Assembly: GCA_940337035.1 (NCBI GenBank)
Contig: OW679203.1
Location: 79,251,061 to 79,315,060, forward strand
Reading direction: 5' to 3'
Source of the DNA: Agriotes lineatus
Taxonomy: Eukaryota; Arthropoda; Insecta; Coleoptera; Elateridae
DNA length: 64,000 nt
Shown: piece by piece, positions 57,431-64,000 of the stretch
Layout of the letters: every line of letters begins with the position of its first letter
How positions within the stretch are numbered: position 1 is the first letter of the stretch
Notes under the pieces: model-generated
The model's database searches: none
Told to the model about the DNA's origin: nothing
What the model saw: only the letters and a program-made list of their open reading frames with translations
Translations under genes and position numbers: made by a program

Positions 57431-58098
57431 GAAAATATTGGCGCTTGAAGCCTGAAACTTACCATAAAGCAAGAGTACGACCTGAGGAAGCCGATCCCAG
57501 GCATACCAAACATCCATTAAAAGCCATAGAGCAGGAAATTGCAATAACCAAAGTTGAGGTTATGTTTTTCCAAAAAAACCGACGCTATGAAAAACAAATA
57601 AAATAGCGTGCCTTCAAGAGCTGAAACAAAAAACAAATTAATGCCGGGAAAACAACCTAATTCAAATTACCGATAAGACTTTGATCGATTTCACGATATT
57701 TATCAGCCAATAGCCGCAACCTTGCAAACGGTGTCCATCTTGGTTAACACTTGAACTAATTGCAAATTTTCGATTGTGCGTGTTTAAGCTAATGCGGAGA
57801 ACAGATCCGTACTTAAACAATTTTAATAAATTATGCATTCAGGGTGGACCTAACAGAGACGAGTCTTTGCTTTATCGATTTGAGCTAGCGTATTGGATTA
57901 ATTGCAGATAAATAAAATATTATAAAGGGCATACAACTATTTATTTTTATCTATCAATTAATAAAGAACTTTCAATCAACCTAAGATTTGATAACACGAA
58001 TACAAAATATATTTGCGTGGTACCCTTATTAACATATTACAACACTAATTAATTAATTAGACATACCATTCCAATATATGAATTGCGCCGAAATGATA
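57431..58098. other. Unassigned; short forward frame
   Basis: A forward frame at 57412-57606 ends next to 'aaataaaatag'. It may continue whatever the GC-rich island represents. The rest is AT-rich with no feature. Confidence 0.3.
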
Positions 58099-58209
58099 AT
58101 ATCACCAACTTGGTTTATCACCGACTGAGACCACCACAGATTAAATCTACATCCGAATGGAATTAACACCAACATAAACTACCACCACCTAGGCTTATTA
58201 CCGATTGGA
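58099..58209 (+). repeat. 16 bp minisatellite, degenerate second locus
   Basis: ATATCACCAACTTGGT and TTATCACCGACTGAGA lie head to tail. ACTACCACCACCTAGG and CTTATTACCGATTGGA follow after about 50 bp. The same 16 bp motif family as 56182-56229. Confidence 0.6.
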
Positions 58210-58555
58210 AACACTTCCAACCACACCCAACAACCATTATCAATAATTTGGCAACAACTACAGTTATAAAGTAATTGATCGTACCAGCCTTTCAAATGCT
58301 TAAAATTTTGTTAACAAATTGATTATACTGCAATAAAATGTCGGTATTATGGTTTAACTCGTACATAGATTCTTTCAAAATAATAACTTATGCGATTTTA
58401 TTGGTTTAGGGAATGGAATATTTTGGTTGGTTTGTAAGCTGCTGTTCGAGAGAGATCCAAATCGTATTTTTTCAAATACAAATAAACCACGACAAATTTC
58501 ACATCCTTCTCCAATTAGCATTCGGTCAAAGTAGAGATGGGCGCGTGAGCGGGTA
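58210..58555. other. Unassigned AT-rich stretch
   Basis: No gene or repeat boundary recognised apart from a lone 'tagagatgggcg' at 58532-58543, discussed under rejected items. Confidence 0.4.
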
Positions 58556-58668
58556 TTCACTCATGTCAAGCACATTTCAGGCTTGCTTTAAACACTCACG
58601 TTCACGCACACTCACGCTCACGTTCACTCACGTTCACGGCGTGACCCGACACTCACGACGTGACCCGC
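58556..58668 (+). repeat. Imperfect CACTCACG/TTCACG short tandem repeat
   Basis: 'acactcacgttcacgcacac', 'tcacgctcacgttcactcac' and two 'cgtgacccg' elements form a low-complexity tract of CTCACG/TTCACG hexamers. Confidence 0.7.
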
Positions 58669-59686
58669 AGCCTTTATTTGAAAACAGAATGTTCAAATTT
58701 AAAACTAATGAAGGACCCGCAACAGAACTAAAAGCTCGAAAATAAAATGCTTTGCACGTGAAATGATTTACGTGATATGTTGCAATCAAATACTAGACAC
58801 AAATACAATAGCTTACAACAAGGGATAAATACTGATTTCTCGCAAAAAAGTTTCTTGAAAACGTCTTGAAGGACATTAGTGGTCATTGGAATTGACGTTT
58901 TCCTTACTGATACAAGTACAAGAAAGTATATGCTGCTAGGCAACACTTTGAATTTCTAGGTTTAAAGGTACTTTAACGTGTGCGAAACTAAACGTAAGTA
59001 TTACTTGGTCGCCTATAGACGCAGACAGGCGCTTGACTGTAGACACAACATGCACAACACAACACAAGTGCGAAGCTCCGTCGCTGCAGGCTGCCACAGA
59101 GAAGTACAATGTCCTTCCGCTCCAGCTCTAGATCTTCCGCATATAGGGCAACGGAGGAGCGGGGTAACCTGCAGTCTTTTATTCGTAATCGCGGCTTGCA
59201 AGTTCACGACCGCACCCGCCGTGACCCCCTAGGTGAAAGTAGCGCAAATAATAGGTTTTTATAAGGCTCTCCGCGCAATTGCATCCAGTTCATTGGCTAA
59301 TGCGACTGCTAAGCCAGCCGATGTTTTCAATATTCAATGCATATTCAGTTAAAACACTAATATTTTCTTCGCTCATCTTGTACGGTCACTAATGCCGCCG
59401 TTTGTAGGTATGTCGTTCGCCATTTTACCTCACAAGGACTGTAGCTTAGGAAACTTATGTTGTAAAGAGAGCGAATTTTGTTGTACATATTTTGGTTGGG
59501 TGGTGTTGGAATTTGGTGGAAAATTCTACAAATTTGCTTCCATCGAAAGTAAACTCAATCGCTGCTAATCCACATTTTTACAAACAATAAAATAACACAA
59601 AATTTGATGTTGGTATTTTATGAGGTAGTCAGAAAGTGAGTAGCGGTACACATCGGTAGTACTGTAAACAACCCATTTCTTCTTCT
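58669..59686. other. Unassigned; GC-richer patch at 59030-59230
   Basis: Frames on both strands of the GC-richer patch (58978-59232 forward, 59013-59207 reverse) match no family. No splice context or RNA structure could be supported. Confidence 0.4.
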
Positions 59687-59735
59687 TCTCATGACTAAGG
59701 TTGCATTACTTTTTCTCATGACTAAGGTTGCATTA
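59687..59735 (+). repeat. Two-copy 27 bp tandem duplication
   Basis: TCTCATGACTAAGGTTGCAT occurs at 59687 and again at 59714, identical over 22 bases. Confidence 0.85.
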
Positions 59736-62700
59736 TAAAACTAATTAAGTAAATGGTCTATTTTAGTCCATTCTTCTGCTAGAGATTTTGAATCCATTTT
59801 CACGCCGGCGCCGGTTTTAAAACATTGTCGAATCCCAAACTTTACTGTCTCTACATTACATCATTTCTACTGTCTTCTGCATCATCAACCAAACATAATC
59901 ACACACCATCGCCAAAATTAAGGTCATCAACGTGTAGCACGCTTTATATTGAAATATTAAAAAATTATGTATCTGAAGGAAGAATACTATTTCACCATAT
60001 TTCCATCTAAGTTTTCTTGAAAAACCGGCCATCTTAATTTTTTGCGTATGAGAAAACCTTTTTTTATGTATTTTAACCAATTTCGGCACTGCCTTCTTGT
60101 GGTCAATTGTGAAAAAAGGTTAACTATTTTACGCAGATTGGTGCACTGACTATGGTATCTTTCTTCAGGAGAAGCTCCACATTTTTCGAATGTTTCTAGC
60201 AAGTTTCCTGGTTGGCTAAATTCAAATAACACTTAACGTTAACGGTTAACATAGAAGAAAATTATCTATTTATAGAATTATACATAAAGTTACATAAAAA
60301 CCTACATGTCTAAATTTATTGCATCAATAAGTCACTGTTAAACATTAACAATTACCCAAGATATAATTAAGAATAGCTGTAGTTTAATTAACAGAGACTG
60401 GTATTTGACTGAAACAGTATCGGTAGGGTTGAATTCAGCTTATTTTTAATAGTTTTTACTCGTCGTGGCAAATGCATATAATTTATGATGACTGATAATT
60501 AACAGGTTAATAGTGTAACGTCAAGGCAGAATAATGAATGTAATTAAAGATAGAGGTGTTTCGAAGCGTTATAAAAGTTTCATAAAGCGTTCTGAATTCA
60601 TATCATTATGCCAACAATCGATACCGCAGCTGTAGGGTTACAAAGCAGTGTAAGGAGGCACATGAATGCAAAGAGCATGTGTAAATCAACCAGAAAAGGA
60701 TAGAAGACTACAATACAGTGCTAAAGAAATAACTTATGAAACTAATAAACTTATAAACTAAAAGTGCATAAAAGCAATCAAAGTGCGGTTCAAGTGCAAA
60801 CATAATTTAGTATTTACGGAAAAACATTGTAAAACCTTTCTTGAAACAATTGTTAATTTGTTGCTATAATACCTAGATGATCAGTTGTTACTGTTTTATA
60901 AGGGAAGCCAAACCAGAAGCTGTTGAAGATAGTGGCTCCCAAGTTTTTATTGATTTAGAACATTAAAAGTTATAATTTGTGTCAGTTGTTGGGTTTTATT
61001 TATGCTCCAGTGTGGAGAGTCGAGTTGTGCATAATTTCGTAAAGTTCCAAAATGCAGTTCCAGAGGAAATTGATCCTGAAGCTTCGCGTATTATTGTGTG
61101 ACTTCGAAGGGATATCTTGGCTAATTGTGGAGCTGCGGGAAGCAGATAGCCGTATGCAGTGTGTAGAGGAGCTTTTTTGTGGCATTCAAGAAAGTATCAG
61201 TAGTTAGCGGCGTTCCAGAGCACAGTGGTTGGCGTCCCTTAGAAACGTGATCTGGATCCGAGGTCAACCTTTAAAGTTCGATTCAAAAAGGCTGAAAGCC
61301 GTTACATGTGAACAGCAGCATTCAGCACCTAGGGAAGACTTCGCTCTTGGCCCAGAAACAGGTAGCAGCCACAGCGAGCGTTCCGGAAGGAAATTACGAG
61401 GTTGGCGTCATTCCATTGTGCAGTGGACGGAAATGGATTCGTAAAGCAGGAAATAAAACGGTTGCCTGTTGGCGTTACCTATGACGTGAAAATAAGACAA
61501 ATGCAGGTTAGCTAAACAACATGATTCGTTAAATTGCATTGTGATTACTTACCTGAGGCGAATGTATTTATTGTTGGTCGATTTTCTTTCGATTCGGCTG
61601 GATTTTTATGTGTTCGATCAGCTCTCTCTTTCGTCAGTCTTTGAGGTTAAATGTCACTTATTTAAAAGTGAAAATTTGCTGTACAAGCATAGATTTTATA
61701 CTGTGTTACATCCCAACCCTTTGATATTGAGGTCCCAAAATCTAGCCGGGGCATTAATTTGATTTAGTTGCAAATATTTAAAATATAGGGGGCAATGTAC
61801 CATTTATTATTGCATTTATTAAAAATAATCGTAATTATTAATAAGATCTGAGAGAGCCAGTTATTCAAATTAAAACTGTATAGTAATTGTGCTAATATAA
61901 ACAAAAAGTGGAGAATGACATTACTGCAATATGTATTAAAAAAAATACTGCGATAAACATAATCTAAGCCGATACAGTTATAATAGGAAGTATTAATAGT
62001 TTAAATAGTAAATAGTTTAAAAATGTTTTGTAAATGTGTTAATTTGAATTTTCAATTGTAATTGGCCTTGAAATAATTTGAATTTTTGCAAATGTAGTAA
62101 AAATAGCGTTAGCATTAACTTGAATATAAAATTGTGATCATTGACTTTATAATAACAATGTAGGATTGATGTAAACAAGAGCAATTGGGAAAAGCAAAGC
62201 CAAGCTTTGGGTGTGTATTATGGCTTCCCCACAAAATTTAATTTAAAAGTTAATAATAATTACTTACTTTTCCAATTATAAAGTGTTTCAACTTGTTGCA
62301 GTGTTTTTGGTAGGCTATAGAGAACTTTGCATTAATTCCTGGCACCTATGCAGAAGGTAAAAGTGTTCAGCAGTGCTTCGAACGTAGCTGGTGTGTTTCG
62401 GTGGCTGATTTGGAAGTCCTAGGAAGAGTAGTTGGAGCCCTGGAAGCTTGAAGTAGGAACCGATCTTCGTGAAAAGCAGCGAAGCCCTAGGTGTGGGGCC
62501 AAGGACCTGAGCTAAGAGCAAAGAGAAGCGAAAGAGCTGTAAGCGGGTGGTGACGCATCGGCGACTTGTACGGCAGGCCAATGGGCCTGATTTGTGCTCA
62601 AATATCCATCATAGAAGTCAAAAAAGGTCAGACATTTATTTGTTCTGAAAGCAAAGCAGTGAATTTTTTGTGGATTATTTTTGTGCATTTCCTGTGTTAA

Positions 62701-64000
62701 CGTCCCTTAAGGGGTATCTGGTTACTTACGTATTAATCATCTAGGCAACTCATCTTACGTAATAGCCGAAATAATTGTTAAAATTAGAAAAGCTACTCAA
62801 ATGTTGGATTTTGTTCGAACGCGTCTCCTTTTTCCTGTCTAACGCAGTGATGGTGACTTGGTTGCAGAAGGGACTCAACTAAGATCAGGTTTTGATCTTT
62901 TGTTTTTAAGCGAAATTAAACAAGACGCGATCAGTAAACCAGTGTAGAGGCTCACCCGATTGCTATCAATTCGGACTATTGTACAGTTCGCTTCACGAAC
63001 TGCATACCTGAATAATTAATTTCCCAACCATGGCGTCTCGGTTAATTGCGACCGCATTTAATTTAAATTGCTGTGGATCATGCTTGTACTTTTGCTGGAC
63101 TGTTGTGTAAGTGTTTGTCTTCGCAAGCCGAAGGTTATTGAGGTGCACCTTAAATTGGCAAATAATTATTTGAAATTTCTACTAGTTTAAGTAATAAAAT
63201 TGGTTTTGTTTGAAAGAATTAGCCAACAAATCGATTTGATGATAACTGTACTCCAAAATCCGCTTATTGTTATCGAAGAAAATTGTCTCTCTGTTGCTGT
63301 GCTTATTGTTCAACCAGTATGCTTTTTTTCTTCTTCGAAGGGTTCATTTTTGGGTTCACCTCAAACGGGTTTTTCTGTCTCAGGTAAACAGATGTTACAG
63401 ACTTTTTCCATGTGATAATAACCGAAATTCGCAATAAAATAGCGATTTAAAATGGCCACTTACCATGTCACGTATTGCGGAAATTACTCTTGCTTTTGCA
63501 AACGTGGTTTTATATAATTAACAATAGAAATAAGAATTGATAATACTGAGTTGAGTCCTAACCTGATTTCCTTTGGGGCTAGGGGTTTCTTATGCATCAT
63601 GCAATGATTGCAGGTAGTATTTTGATTAAGAACATACTTGCTAGTCCTCGCTCGTGACCCATGAGTGCAAACACCAATGCAGTTTTTTCAATTCAAGTTA
63701 AAATTTTCCGTCGGTGATTTGGAATCAGTTCTTGGCCATGGTTCTTTCGCGAATTTTATTCAGTGTCATGTTTAGAGGCAAAAACGTTTATACATATTAC
63801 ATGCTTTGCTCCTTACTATTACTACTGTTTCTGAAAAATTCATATTATGTACTATTGTATGATGGGGTGAGAATATCGTAAAAATTCACAATTTGAAAGG
63901 AGGTCGCGAAAACTAACAATTTAGAAAACGCAGTCTTATTTATAGATGTAATGATTAAGTTCAAGGCAATTTCACCAATGGCTATATTTAACTTTTCTTG
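59736..64000. other. About 4.3 kb unassigned
   Basis: AT-rich with slightly GC-richer parts at 61010-61440 and 62380-62590. No frame, RNA or mobile element could be supported. Confidence 0.4.

Noticed and set aside
58532..58543. 'tagagatgggcg', resembling one hAT terminal repeat type
   Set aside because: No matching inverted end or 8 bp duplication found nearby.
1..64000. CRISPR arrays, bacterial operons, integrated viral genomes
   Set aside because: No regularly spaced identical repeats with unique spacers, no ribosome-binding-site-led gene clusters and no viral structural or replication gene set were seen.

Overview
The window looks like repeat-rich, AT-rich nuclear DNA from an arthropod, most likely an insect. 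I infer this from the mix of mobile elements: an LOA/R1-group LINE with an RNase H domain, a CR1/Jockey-superfamily LINE, RTE-type fragments, a Penelope-like element with a GIY-YIG domain, Tc1/IS630-type DNA transposons, a hAT element and a 5S rRNA-derived SINE. No operon, bacterial gene, CRISPR array or viral genome is visible, and the species cannot be named from the sequence.

Positions 1-16000 are a stack of nested insertions in a diverged ~120 bp tandem satellite (about 481-1837, 2632-3557, 13647-13925 and 14666-14806). A foldback DNA element (1838-2631) sits in the satellite. A ~10 kb composite (3558-13646) also sits there. Its outer layer is a 5'-truncated CR1/Jockey-type LINE. That LINE's endonuclease is split by a hAT element (4433-10326) with perfect 15 bp terminal inverted repeats and a perfect 8 bp target duplication. 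Inside the hAT, a reverse-strand LOA/R1-type LINE (about 6101-9776) lies exactly between two copies of a ~130 bp repeat. The outer LINE also carries a ~475 bp foldback/hairpin cassette between its endonuclease and reverse transcriptase regions. An unidentified insertion (13926-14665) and two MITEs (14807-15359, 15567-15946) follow.

Positions 16000-31000 hold two hairpins with compensatory changes (17495-17701), a decayed Tc1/IS630 transposase (18880-19420), an RTE LINE end (19540-19770), a decayed LOA/R1-type LINE (24079-26680), smaller LINE scraps and SINE-like or tRNA-like segments. The rest is unassigned AT-rich DNA.

Positions 31000-64000 are mostly featureless. The only plausible host coding segment is a possible signal-peptide exon on the reverse strand (31528-31722). 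Otherwise there is a LINE endonuclease scrap (36790-37070), a 5S-derived SINE (40964-41230), a LINE reverse-transcriptase scrap (42200-42850), a duplicated repeat (43370-44253), a Penelope-like element with a hammerhead-like core (49325-50823), a GC-rich coding-like island (57195-57430) and small tandem repeats. Apart from the mobile elements I see no genes acting together; the window reads as intergenic or intronic DNA.
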